Below are positions 7,866 through 15,498 of a stretch of DNA of 64,000 nt, in pieces. The position numbers were made by a program, and so were the translations under genes. Source of the DNA: Pseudodesulfovibrio sp. zrk46 (GTDB lineage Bacteria; Desulfobacterota; Desulfovibrionia; Desulfovibrionales; Desulfovibrionaceae); contig NZ_CP051216.1 in NCBI RefSeq assembly GCF_012516435.1, positions 1,614,001-1,678,000 of the forward strand, written 5' to 3'. The notes beneath the pieces are model-generated. The model did no database searches and was not told the DNA's origin. It was given only the letters and a program-made list of their open reading frames with translations. The number at the start of each line of letters is the position of its first letter. The first letter of the stretch is position 1.

Positions 7866-8900
7866 CTAGGCCTCTTCCGGGGCCTTGCCGTTATCCGGAT
7901 TGTCGAGGGGGAGGCCGGCTTCAGCCATGGGCACGCCGAATTCCTTCTCGTAGTCCGCATAGGCATGCGGCTTGATGTCCGGGTTCCAGGGATTCACATG
8001 GTGCTTTGCACGGGTGTCGTTGGGCATGTTTCTGGTGGGAGACATGAAGACGCCCGGCATGTGCATGAGCTTGCTGAAGGGGAAGTAGATCATCAGCACG
8101 CTGACCAGGAAGACGTGAATGAAGAAGGATACGCTGATGGTTTCCGGGACCACGTAGCTGAACGTGACCAGACCCATGGTGAGTTCCTTAATCGCGATGA
8201 CGTCGACCTTGGCGTAGTAGCGCATGTAAATGCCCGACAGAGCGACGGCCAGGATCAGGAACAGCGGGAAGAAGTCCGATACATACGAGATGTAGTTGAT
8301 CCGGGCGTTGATCAGTCTGCGGCCGAGCAGCAGGAGCACACCAGCGACAAGACCGGCATCGGCCATGTACATGGTGGGAGCACCAATCTGCAGGATGCCG
8401 TCCACGAATTCCAGGCCGTTCACAAAGAAGGGAACCGGCTCAAGGAAAAGGCGGAGGTGGCGCAGAGCGACAATGAAGAAAGAATAGTGGAAAATGATGG
8501 CGAAGAGCCAAAGCCACTTGCTGGACTTGTAGGCGACCACAGGGCCGTCTTTGGTCTCATGCAGGGACACCTCAGTGTTGCGGAACAAGGAGCGGAAAGC
8601 AAAGACTTCCAGAACCATGCGCACAAAGGTCTGAGCGCCGGTCTGAGGACAGTCGTACTTGTTCTGCTTGAACAGCTGGGGGTCAAAGGATTTGAACTGA
8701 CCACCGGTTGTGGGGATACGGAACGGCACAGCACTCCGGCCCCAGTTGATGACTTTGCTCGCAAAGCCAATAATGAAGATGATGAACGCCGTCACGGGGA
8801 TGCAGACACCGAAGAAAGTCTTCATGTGCGCTGCGTCCACCCCGAACAACGGGATCAACACCAGGAGAAAGACGAACAGAAGTGAGTAAAGAGCATTCAT
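7866..8900 (-). CDS. dsrM: DsrM, membrane cytochrome b subunit (NarI-like)
   Basis: A 344-residue integral membrane protein with six or so hydrophobic segments and histidines placed as in the NarI / HdrE heme-b family. It oxidises menaquinol and passes electrons to DsrK at the cytoplasmic side. It is the first gene of the dsrMKJOP cluster proper. The start at 8900 has GAGGTGA about 7 nt upstream. The 196-nt gap to the RsbRD_N-like gene upstream leaves room for a second promoter, so dsrM may not depend only on readthrough. Confidence 0.95.
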   Translation of the reverse strand: MNALYSLLFVFLLVLIPLFGVDAAHMKTFFGVCIPVTAFIIFIIGFASKVINWGRSAVPFRIPTTGGQFKSFDPQLFKQNKYDCPQTGAQTFVRMVLEVFAFRSLFRNTEVSLHETKDGPVVAYKSSKWLWLFAIIFHYSFFIVALRHLRLFLEPVPFFVNGLEFVDGILQIGAPTMYMADAGLVAGVLLLLGRRLINARINYISYVSDFFPLFLILAVALSGIYMRYYAKVDVIAIKELTMGLVTFSYVVPETISVSFFIHVFLVSVLMIYFPFSKLMHMPGVFMSPTRNMPNDTRAKHHVNPWNPDIKPHAYADYEKEFGVPMAEAGLPLDNPDNGKAPEEA

Positions 8901-9030
8901 CTACCGTCACCTCGCTTGAATGTTGGACCTGCCGGGTCTCACGCCGGGAGGCCTGCCACTTTCGGTACGAGCCGCGAAAGATTGTGTTCCTATGATAAAT
9001 CAGTCAGATGCGTGGGTTCAATTCCGATAT

Positions 9031-9044
9031 GTACCCCCCGGTAC
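9031..9044. promoter_or_regulatory. Palindrome in the leader region of dsrM
   Basis: GTACC-CCCC-GGTAC is a 5-bp-arm inverted repeat 131-144 nt upstream of the dsrM start, in the gap between dsrM and the RsbRD_N-like gene. It is a possible operator for an internal dsrM promoter. The match to any known site is too weak to name a regulator. Confidence 0.25.
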
Positions 9045-9096
9045 CAAACCCGATAAAGCCCGACTCCCTATACCAACACAACCCCGTGGCGCGCCC

Positions 9097-9624
9097 TTAA
9101 TCGACCGATGAATCGGTCGTAACGTCCGCTATCATTCCGGCCCGCTTCAAGAGCTGGCTCTGTGCGCGCTTCACTTCATCCACGCGCATTCGGAACACTT
9201 GTTCCCGGTCCTTCGAGTAAATGTCGAAGGCCATCATGGCCAGGTTATCTACCTTGGCCTCGAATCTGAGCAGTTCGGCGAGTTTGCCTTCCTTGTCCAT
9301 TTGCTTGAAGTACTCGTCCCGGAGGAGTTTCTTAAGCAGGAAGACAAAGCTGACCGCCTGTGAAGGAGTGAAGTCCTGCACGGAGCGGATGCGAATGACG
9401 CGGTCCAGCTCCTCAGCGATCTTGGTGGCGTCCTGCCACTCAATGACGTGATCGAACAGCGCCCGGGTGGCCTCAAATATGGCCGCCCCCACCGGGTTCT
9501 GGAATCGATCTTTCTGCCGGGTCCAGATTTTCTGGGTTTCCTTGGGGTAGGTCTGAAGGATCAGCTCTGCCCATTTTTCCGACAGTTCATCCTTGCGCGT
9601 GGCAAGTTCTGATTCAAAAGTCAT
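9097..9624 (-). CDS. RsbRD_N-like helical sensor protein preceding dsrMKJOP
   Basis: A 175-residue, wholly helical, soluble protein. The layout (WAELILQTYPKE, then FQNPVGAAIFEATRALFDHV, then FTPSQAVSFVFLLKKLLRDEY) is that of the RsbRD N-terminal domain, a globin-like sensory fold found on stressosome RsbR proteins and on many sensors in Desulfovibrio. There is no STAS, kinase or DNA-binding domain, so it stands alone. It lies 196 nt upstream of dsrM on the same strand and is likely transcribed with the operon. A role in sensing or in regulating the Dsr membrane complex is plausible from position only. The ribosome site is weak. Confidence 0.75.
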   Translation of the reverse strand: MTFESELATRKDELSEKWAELILQTYPKETQKIWTRQKDRFQNPVGAAIFEATRALFDHVIEWQDATKIAEELDRVIRIRSVQDFTPSQAVSFVFLLKKLLRDEYFKQMDKEGKLAELLRFEAKVDNLAMMAFDIYSKDREQVFRMRVDEVKRAQSQLLKRAGMIADVTTDSSVD

Positions 9625-9700
9625 TATCTGCTCGTAAAAACTTGTAAAAACGCGACGTTTCCCCAGCTCAGTGAGCCGGTGATCCGCCGTTTTTCCAAGC

Positions 9701-9714
9701 CTTGTTTTAACAAG
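9701..9714. promoter_or_regulatory. Palindrome adjoining the Rex-like site before the dsr cluster
   Basis: CTTGTT-TT-AACAAG is a perfect 6-bp-arm palindrome directly abutting the Rex-like site at 9715. TTGTT..AACAA half-sites also resemble Rex boxes, so the two could form a tandem operator. Confidence 0.35.
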
Positions 9715-9732
9715 TTGTGAAAATTGTCACTA
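9715..9732. promoter_or_regulatory. Rex-like operator upstream of the dsr cluster
   Basis: TTGTGAAAATTGTCACTA has a perfect left arm TTGTGAA and 5 of 7 matches in the right arm of the Rex consensus TTGTGAA-N4-TTCACAA. It lies 91 nt upstream of the first gene of the cluster. Rex represses energy genes at low NADH/NAD+ ratio, and rex itself is in this window. Confidence 0.5.
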
Positions 9733-9913
9733 AAAACTGAGAACCGTATCCCAAACCCATGGGAAAACGTCAAGGTTTTTTCAAGGAAAACCCGCTTGTG
9801 AGAAGGATTCTCAGGCCTCGTTTTAATGCAGGAAAAGCCTCATTTTTGAGGGGAGGGAAGGTGGGAAATTATCGGTTTGGAAGGTGCAGTGTGACGGCAA
9901 GCTTCCCGTAAGG

Positions 9914-12835
9914 TCAGCCTTTCATGACTTTGTTCCTGCCGCCTCGCTTGGCTTTGTACAGGGCTTCGTCGGCTCGATTCAGGATTTCCTCGATGTTTTT
10001 GTCCGTCTCGGTGGCGCTGGTCACGCCGATGGAAACCGTGAAGCTGACCTCGACGTCCTCATCCTGAATCTTCAGTGCTGCCAACGACTCCCGGAGTCTC
10101 TCGGCCACATTGGTGGCTCCATCCAACTCGGTTTCCGGGAGGATGGCGGCAAATTCTTCGCCGCCGAGACGACCGAAGATATCCGTCTCACGCAGAGCTT
10201 GGTCCGCTGCGTCGGACAGCGCCTTGAGGACGACATCGCCGGTGTGGTGGCCGTAGGTGTCGTTGATTGACTTGAAGTAGTCAATGTCGAGCATGATAAC
10301 GGACAGAGCGTGCCCATAACGCTCGGTGCGCTTGAGTTCAGCCTCTGCCAGGCGGAAGAACTGGTGGCGGTTGTTGGCGCCGGTCAGAGCGTCGGTCGTG
10401 GCCATGCGGGTCATCTCCCGCTGCATGCGCATGCGATCGGTGACGTCATGGATGACGGAGTAGAGCAGTTGGTTCCCGCGAACCATGATTGGGCCGGAGT
10501 ATACTTCGACATCACGAAGTTCGCCGTCAGCGAGGCGGTGTTTGAAGATGAAGAAGCTGCGTTTCTCATTGCGCGCTGCGAACATCTCCTGAAAGATCTC
10601 TTCCTCGCTCAGGGCGTTGATCTGGGCAGTGTTCATGGCGCGCATCTGATGCACGGTGTACCCGTAGAACACGCTGGCTGCCGGGTTGGCATCAACAATC
10701 TCTCCACTCTTGGGGTCTTCCAGCAGCATGATGGCGTGGTTGTTTTCAAAAAACGCACGGTACAGCTTTTCCCTCTCACGAAGCATCTGCTCCGCTTCCA
10801 GGCGGGCAGTGATGTCACGAAACGTGCCCTCCATGGCGATGGGGATGCCATCCTCGTTTACGACCTGATGGGCGTTTGCCTCAACCACGATGGATTGACC
10901 GTCACGGCGTCTGGCGGCCAGGTGGTAGCCATGGACTTTGCCGCGATTCTGTATGCCGTCCAGCAGACGTTTTCGTTCCCCTTCGTTGGCATAGAGAATG
11001 CCCATGCTCTGGCCCAGGAGGTCTTCCTGCGAATAGCCGAGCATCCGGCAGGTGGCCGGATTGACCATGGAGATGGTGCCTTCGAGGTCGGTGACGATGA
11101 AGCCCTCTTCAATTGTGTCGAAGATGCGCCGGAATTTTGCTTCACTTTCCCGCAGGTGACGCTCGCGCCGTTCGCGATCCGAGACATCACGCAGCGCGCA
11201 AACCGTTCCCAGAATATTGCCATCGTCGCCGGTGATACGGGACACGGAGAATTCGGCCGGAAATGAAGATCCGTCGCCCCTCCGCATTGGGAAATCAAAA
11301 ACGGCGGCTTCGTTGCGGAGAAAGGCGTGTTGGGCTCGTTCTTCAAATTCCAAAAAATGCTCGCTGTCAATGTGCAGTTCTTCGAAGGGGGTGTCGCACA
11401 GCTCATCGTTGGTCATCTGGAAGATGGGCTCGGCTGCCGGGTTGGCATCAAGGATGATGTTTGCCGGTGACAGGATGAGCACGCCTTCACCGAGGGACAC
11501 AAATGTGTTGCGGAGCCACGCTTCCTTCTCGGCCAATGCATCTTCCATCTCCCGCTGGTGGGTGATGTCCTGACCGGATGCGAGGACGCCGATGGGCATG
11601 CCGCCTTCATTGCGCAGCAGGCGATTGCGCCACTGGATCAGGTGCAGTTTGCCATCCTTGTCCACGATGGAGTTGACGTTCTCGTCGTCCATCGACAGAT
11701 CGTCAGACATGATGTGGAAAAAATATTCTCTGAGCTCTTCCCTTTCATCGATCGGAACCACCAGGTCAATCCAGTTCATGCCCACCAGTTCGCCGGGCTC
11801 ATAGCCAAGCATTTTGTGCCCGGTCTTGTTAAGCAGCATTATTCCGCCCGAAACATCCATGGCAACCACGATGGAGCCGACCACGTCCAGATATTCGGCG
11901 GCCATGTTGCGTTCCTGGGTCAACTGGCGTTCCACTTCCACCCGTATGGTGATGTCATCAATGACTACGGTGGTGCCGACAAAGTTGCTCAGGTTGCTGG
12001 AAATATTGGAGACCGCGATGTTGAAATGCCGCTCTCTGCCGTCGATGAGGATGGAGGTGTCAAATCGGCAGTCCTGCCTTCCTTCTTCGATGGGGCATGC
12101 CTTTTGGAGTTCCTTGTCCATCCATGGCAGGGCCTGATTCAGAGGGATACGTGCGTCTTGTCGTTTATGCGAAATGGAGGGGTCGTTGGCGCAGGCATAT
12201 TTGAGGCTATGCCTCAACTCTTTGGCCATGAGCCGTGTGGCAGCGTGATTCAGCAGTTCGATCCGATCCTGCTCGTCCAGCAGAAGTACCGGGGTGGCCA
12301 GACTCTCGTACAGGGTGAGGAAACGGTCCTTTTCCTCCATGGTCAGACGGTGGGCCTGTTCCAGTGCCTGAACCCGCTCCTCCTCATGGAGTTCGGCCCA
12401 GTTGGCACATTGGGCGATCTCGGCCCGGTCAAAGAAGGCTACCACGAAATCTCTGCATGCCGGTGCAAGCGGCAGTTCACCCAGCTCCTTGTACACCAGT
12501 TTGACATAGGCGGCTCTATAGACCTTGAGCAGGGTCATGAACATGGGCAGGGAGACGCCCCGGTCACGGTGGATACGAGCGGTCTGTGTCGCAAATTCTG
12601 AGAGCGGATCGTTGGTGGAGTGATCGACGGGAAGGTCCAGTCCCTCGAGGCCATACTTGTCCAGCGTACGGATAAGGGCATCATTGATCATGTCCACCGA
12701 GTTGGCCCATGTGTGCTTGCTGATCTCCACGCCGTCGCAAAGACCCAGCTCGCTTGCGCGCTGCATGACAATACTTGCCAGCGCATCAGCGTTGGTAAGC
12801 ACGAGTTCTCTGAGTATGTCTTTTCGTGGTTTCAT
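9914..12835 (-). CDS. Diguanylate cyclase with five PAS domains and RsbRD-like N-terminus
   Basis: A 973-residue soluble signalling protein. Residues 1-150 are helical and resemble the RsbRD_N sensory fold of the gene next door. Five PAS-type segments follow, at about 165-300, 310-430, 440-555, 565-680 and 690-805, each ending in a typical DIT/DVTD boundary. The GGDEF domain occupies about 810-973, with the catalytic motif GGEEF at 891-895, the metal-binding D850 in LDIDYFKSIND, and an RxxD inhibitory site (RETD, 882-885). It should make cyclic di-GMP from two GTP, with product feedback. No EAL domain is present. No transmembrane segment is visible, so the sensed signals are cytoplasmic. A PilZ protein, a possible c-di-GMP target, lies 1.2 kb away. 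Confidence 0.92.
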   Translation of the reverse strand: MKPRKDILRELVLTNADALASIVMQRASELGLCDGVEISKHTWANSVDMINDALIRTLDKYGLEGLDLPVDHSTNDPLSEFATQTARIHRDRGVSLPMFMTLLKVYRAAYVKLVYKELGELPLAPACRDFVVAFFDRAEIAQCANWAELHEEERVQALEQAHRLTMEEKDRFLTLYESLATPVLLLDEQDRIELLNHAATRLMAKELRHSLKYACANDPSISHKRQDARIPLNQALPWMDKELQKACPIEEGRQDCRFDTSILIDGRERHFNIAVSNISSNLSNFVGTTVVIDDITIRVEVERQLTQERNMAAEYLDVVGSIVVAMDVSGGIMLLNKTGHKMLGYEPGELVGMNWIDLVVPIDEREELREYFFHIMSDDLSMDDENVNSIVDKDGKLHLIQWRNRLLRNEGGMPIGVLASGQDITHQREMEDALAEKEAWLRNTFVSLGEGVLILSPANIILDANPAAEPIFQMTNDELCDTPFEELHIDSEHFLEFEERAQHAFLRNEAAVFDFPMRRGDGSSFPAEFSVSRITGDDGNILGTVCALRDVSDRERRERHLRESEAKFRRIFDTIEEGFIVTDLEGTISMVNPATCRMLGYSQEDLLGQSMGILYANEGERKRLLDGIQNRGKVHGYHLAARRRDGQSIVVEANAHQVVNEDGIPIAMEGTFRDITARLEAEQMLREREKLYRAFFENNHAIMLLEDPKSGEIVDANPAASVFYGYTVHQMRAMNTAQINALSEEEIFQEMFAARNEKRSFFIFKHRLADGELRDVEVYSGPIMVRGNQLLYSVIHDVTDRMRMQREMTRMATTDALTGANNRHQFFRLAEAELKRTERYGHALSVIMLDIDYFKSINDTYGHHTGDVVLKALSDAADQALRETDIFGRLGGEEFAAILPETELDGATNVAERLRESLAALKIQDEDVEVSFTVSIGVTSATETDKNIEEILNRADEALYKAKRGGRNKVMKG

Positions 12836-13035
12836 TGGGCAGTATTATCCGTTTATGCCAAAATCTATAACAAAAACAGTGAGCAGGGAATAGTATTTTG
12901 TTCTGAGTAGAACAGGGCAACGGAAACGTGTGGCAGGCGAAGTATGGATCGTTCTGGTCTCGTTGGTATTTGTGTGTGGGGCATCAGCCACAAGGCTTGT
13001 GAGCAAAGACCTTTTGTGCTCAAGGCATCATATCA

Positions 13036-13056
13036 ATAATGTCTTGTAAACATTAT
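13036..13056. promoter_or_regulatory. Operator-like inverted repeat before the EamA transporter
   Basis: A perfect inverted repeat with 7-bp arms (ATAATGT and ACATTAT) and a 7-nt spacer (CTTGTAA), ending 23 nt before the transporter ATG. Its position over the expected promoter or leader suggests a repressor site. No regulator gene is adjacent. Confidence 0.45.
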
Positions 13057-13079
13057 GGGTTGATCCTAATCTCCAGTCC

Positions 13080-13949
13080 ATGAAACTGACCCTCACGCCC
13101 GGCATGCGATTCATGCTCCTCGGCACCTTTCTCTTTTCTATAGGCTCCCTGCTCATCAAGCTGGCAGGTGAGCGTGTGCCGACCATGGAGTTATTGTTTT
13201 TGCGCGGTGTCGTGGGGATTGGATTTTGTTGGGTGCTTTTGAGGCGTGCAGGAATAGGCATGCTGGGAACACGCCGCTGGCTCCTCTTCGCGCGCGGTTC
13301 TGTTGGGTTTGTTGCCCTGTTTGCCGAGTTCTACGCAATCGTCCACCTCCCGTTGGCCGATGCCATCGTCATCCTTTTTACCCATCCGGCCATAGTTGCG
13401 CTGCTCGCGTGGGTGATCCTTGGCGAGAAAATCGGCACCAAAGGGCTCATGGCCGTGGCCACCAGCTTGACGGGCGTCGTCCTTGTCTGTCGGCCCGGAT
13501 TCATTTTTGGCTCCTCAGGGGCAGCGCTCGATCCGCTGGCTCTGGCCGTGGCGCTTGGTGGCATTGTCATGACCTCTATTGCCATTCTCGTGGTGCGGAC
13601 GCTGGCCAAGACCGAGCATCCGGCCGTGGTCATGTTCTATCCGCCGATGATCATCACCGTTGTCAGTCCTTTGTTCGCACAAGGCTGGGTCATGCCTACG
13701 CCTGTAGAATGGCTCTACATTCTCGGCATCGCCCTCTCCATGAACGGTGGACAATATTACATGACACGGGGCTATGCCATTGAGTCGGCCGCACGCATCT
13801 CTGCCGTCACCTGTCTTGAGATCGTGTTTGCGGCCATCTGGGGCGCATCATTCCTCGGTGAAATCCCTGATGCATGGACCATCGGCGGTGGCCTGCTGAT
13901 CGTAGCGGGAACGCTGGTTTTGGGTCAGACCGCTGATCTGGAAGAGTAG
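13080..13949 (+). CDS. EamA/DMT-family transporter
   Basis: A 289-residue membrane protein with about ten hydrophobic helices in two EamA repeats (roughly 10-140 and 150-285). The signature at the end of the first repeat is LLAWVILGEKIGTKGLMAVATSLTGVVLV, and that of the second is CLEIVFAAIWGASFLGE. Family members export small metabolites or amino acids; the substrate cannot be told. No good ribosome site precedes the ATG at 13080, and starts at residues 9 or 12 are possible. It is not closely linked to another gene on this strand except the PilZ gene 95 nt downstream. Confidence 0.88.
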   Translation: MKLTLTPGMRFMLLGTFLFSIGSLLIKLAGERVPTMELLFLRGVVGIGFCWVLLRRAGIGMLGTRRWLLFARGSVGFVALFAEFYAIVHLPLADAIVILFTHPAIVALLAWVILGEKIGTKGLMAVATSLTGVVLVCRPGFIFGSSGAALDPLALAVALGGIVMTSIAILVVRTLAKTEHPAVVMFYPPMIITVVSPLFAQGWVMPTPVEWLYILGIALSMNGGQYYMTRGYAIESAARISAVTCLEIVFAAIWGASFLGEIPDAWTIGGGLLIVAGTLVLGQTADLEE

Positions 13950-14044
13950 TCGTGGTGCGTAGCATTGTACCGGTTATAAAAAACGTAACGGATTTTGCCT
14001 CGGGATTCGTTCGTGGTATACTTCCTTTAAATGGGGGAAATGCC

Positions 14045-14407
14045 ATGTCCGAGAATAAACGTCACAGAACACGTATCAGTGCCGGGTTTGATGCCTACGT
14101 GAATGTGGGCGATATCGTCATTCCTGTGGAAACGCGCAACATCAGCATGAACGGCGCGTTGCTTGAAGGATGTGACGATTGCCTTGTGGGTACGCGTGCC
14201 GAACTCAATATTCCCCTGTCGCCGGGTGTTCGTATCGTGGTGGAAGGGGACGTCCTCCGCGCCAGTGATGGCCTTGTGGCCATGAAGTTTCGTGAAATGG
14301 ACGAGCTGAGCTTCACCTTCCTTCATCGTCTGGTCCAGCTGAATGCGCCCGATCCGGAGGCTGTCGATCAGGAACTTATGGAAATTTTCAGGAAGTTGAA
14401 GAAATAG
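14045..14407 (+). CDS. PilZ-domain protein
   Basis: A 120-residue single-domain protein. It has the N-terminal basic motif KRHRTRIS, corresponding to the RxxxR of PilZ, and the second signature NISMNGALL (D/NxSxxG), the two elements that bind cyclic di-GMP in the family. The ATG at 14045 has GGGGGAAA upstream; the frame is open further upstream but without a better start. It may respond to the diguanylate cyclase encoded nearby. There is no output domain, so it probably acts by protein contact. A bidirectional terminator follows. Confidence 0.78.
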   Translation: MSENKRHRTRISAGFDAYVNVGDIVIPVETRNISMNGALLEGCDDCLVGTRAELNIPLSPGVRIVVEGDVLRASDGLVAMKFREMDELSFTFLHRLVQLNAPDPEAVDQELMEIFRKLKK

Positions 14408-14450
14408 ACGGTGCAGAGAGCACCTGTAACCAAGCATCACGCAGAAAGAA

Positions 14451-14482
14451 AAAAGGCCGGAACCATCAGGTTCCGGCCTTTT
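14451..14482. terminator. Bidirectional terminator between the PilZ gene and glpX
   Basis: A perfect 14-bp stem (AAAAGGCCGGAACC / GGTTCCGGCCTTTT) with an ATCA loop. A-run and T-run flanks make it work on both strands for the two converging genes. Confidence 0.88.
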
Positions 14483-14504
14483 CATATTCCGTATCAGTTC
14501 CGGC

Positions 14505-15488
14505 TTAGTCGTATTCGACAGCGGAGAACTTCATGAGGGCATCCCAGTTGTGGATGGCCTCGACGTAGCGGATGGTGCCGGTCTTGCCGCGCATGACCAG
14601 AGAAGAGGTCTCTGCGCCGTGACCGTGGTACTTGACGCCCTTGAGGAAGGTGCCGCCGGAGATGCCGGTTGCCGCGAAGAACAGGTCTTCGGACTTGACC
14701 AGATCGCTGACGGTGAGGACGCGGCGGATGTCCATGCCGTATTCGGCCAGGGCATTCTTTTCGTCCTGCTTCTGGGGGTCGAGCTTGGCGAACATTTCGC
14801 CGCCCATGATGCGGATGGCGATGGCGGAGAGCACGCCTTCGGGGGTGCCGCCGGTTCCCATCATGACGTCGACTTCGCTGCGCGGGTCGATGGCCATGAG
14901 AGAGCCGGTGATGTCACCGTCGGTGTGCAGCTGGATACGAGCGCCAGCTTCGCGGATGTCGCTGATGAGCTTCTTGTGGCGCGGCTTGTCCAGAACGAAG
15001 ACGACCAGATCGTCTACGTCCTTGTCCAGAGCACGGGCGATGAGCTTCAGGTTGTGACCGGTGGGGGCTTCGATGTCCACGACGTCTTTGGCCGGGGCGG
15101 GCACGACGAGCTTCTGCATGTAGTAGCTCGGGCCCGGATCGAACATGGAACCGGCGGGGCAGACGCCCACAACGGAGATGGCATTGGGACGGCCGTTGGC
15201 GAGCAGGTTGGTGCCTTCCAGCGGGTCAACAGCGATTTCGACCTTGGGGCCGCGGCCGAGGCCGAGCTTCTCGCCGTTGTACAGCATGGGGGCGTCGTCT
15301 TTCTCGCCTTCGCCGATCATGACCTTGCCTTCGATCTCAAGGGTGTTGAAGCAGAGGCGCATGGCGTCGACCGCTGCCTGGTCGGCAGAGATCTTGTCGC
15401 CTTTGCCGAGCCAACGGGCACAGGCAAGAGCGGCAGCTTCAGTGACGCGAACGAGGTCAAGAGCGAGATTCTTTTGAGGGGCTTCCAT
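14505..15488 (-). CDS. glpX: Fructose-1,6-bisphosphatase class II
   Basis: A 327-residue class II (GlpX-type) fructose-1,6-bisphosphatase. Family motifs seen are IGEGEKDDAPML (metal-binding), VDPLEGTNLLANGRP and VDVMMGTGGTPEGVLSA. It hydrolyses fructose-1,6-bisphosphate to fructose-6-phosphate in gluconeogenesis, which feeds the transketolase encoded just upstream. It is the last gene of the seven-gene cluster beginning with the sigma factor. The gap to tkt is 10 nt, and the ribosome site AGGAG overlaps the tkt stop codon. Confidence 0.95.
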   Translation of the reverse strand: MEAPQKNLALDLVRVTEAAALACARWLGKGDKISADQAAVDAMRLCFNTLEIEGKVMIGEGEKDDAPMLYNGEKLGLGRGPKVEIAVDPLEGTNLLANGRPNAISVVGVCPAGSMFDPGPSYYMQKLVVPAPAKDVVDIEAPTGHNLKLIARALDKDVDDLVVFVLDKPRHKKLISDIREAGARIQLHTDGDITGSLMAIDPRSEVDVMMGTGGTPEGVLSAIAIRIMGGEMFAKLDPQKQDEKNALAEYGMDIRRVLTVSDLVKSEDLFFAATGISGGTFLKGVKYHGHGAETSSLVMRGKTGTIRYVEAIHNWDALMKFSAVEYD

Positions 15489-15498
15489 TTACAAACTC

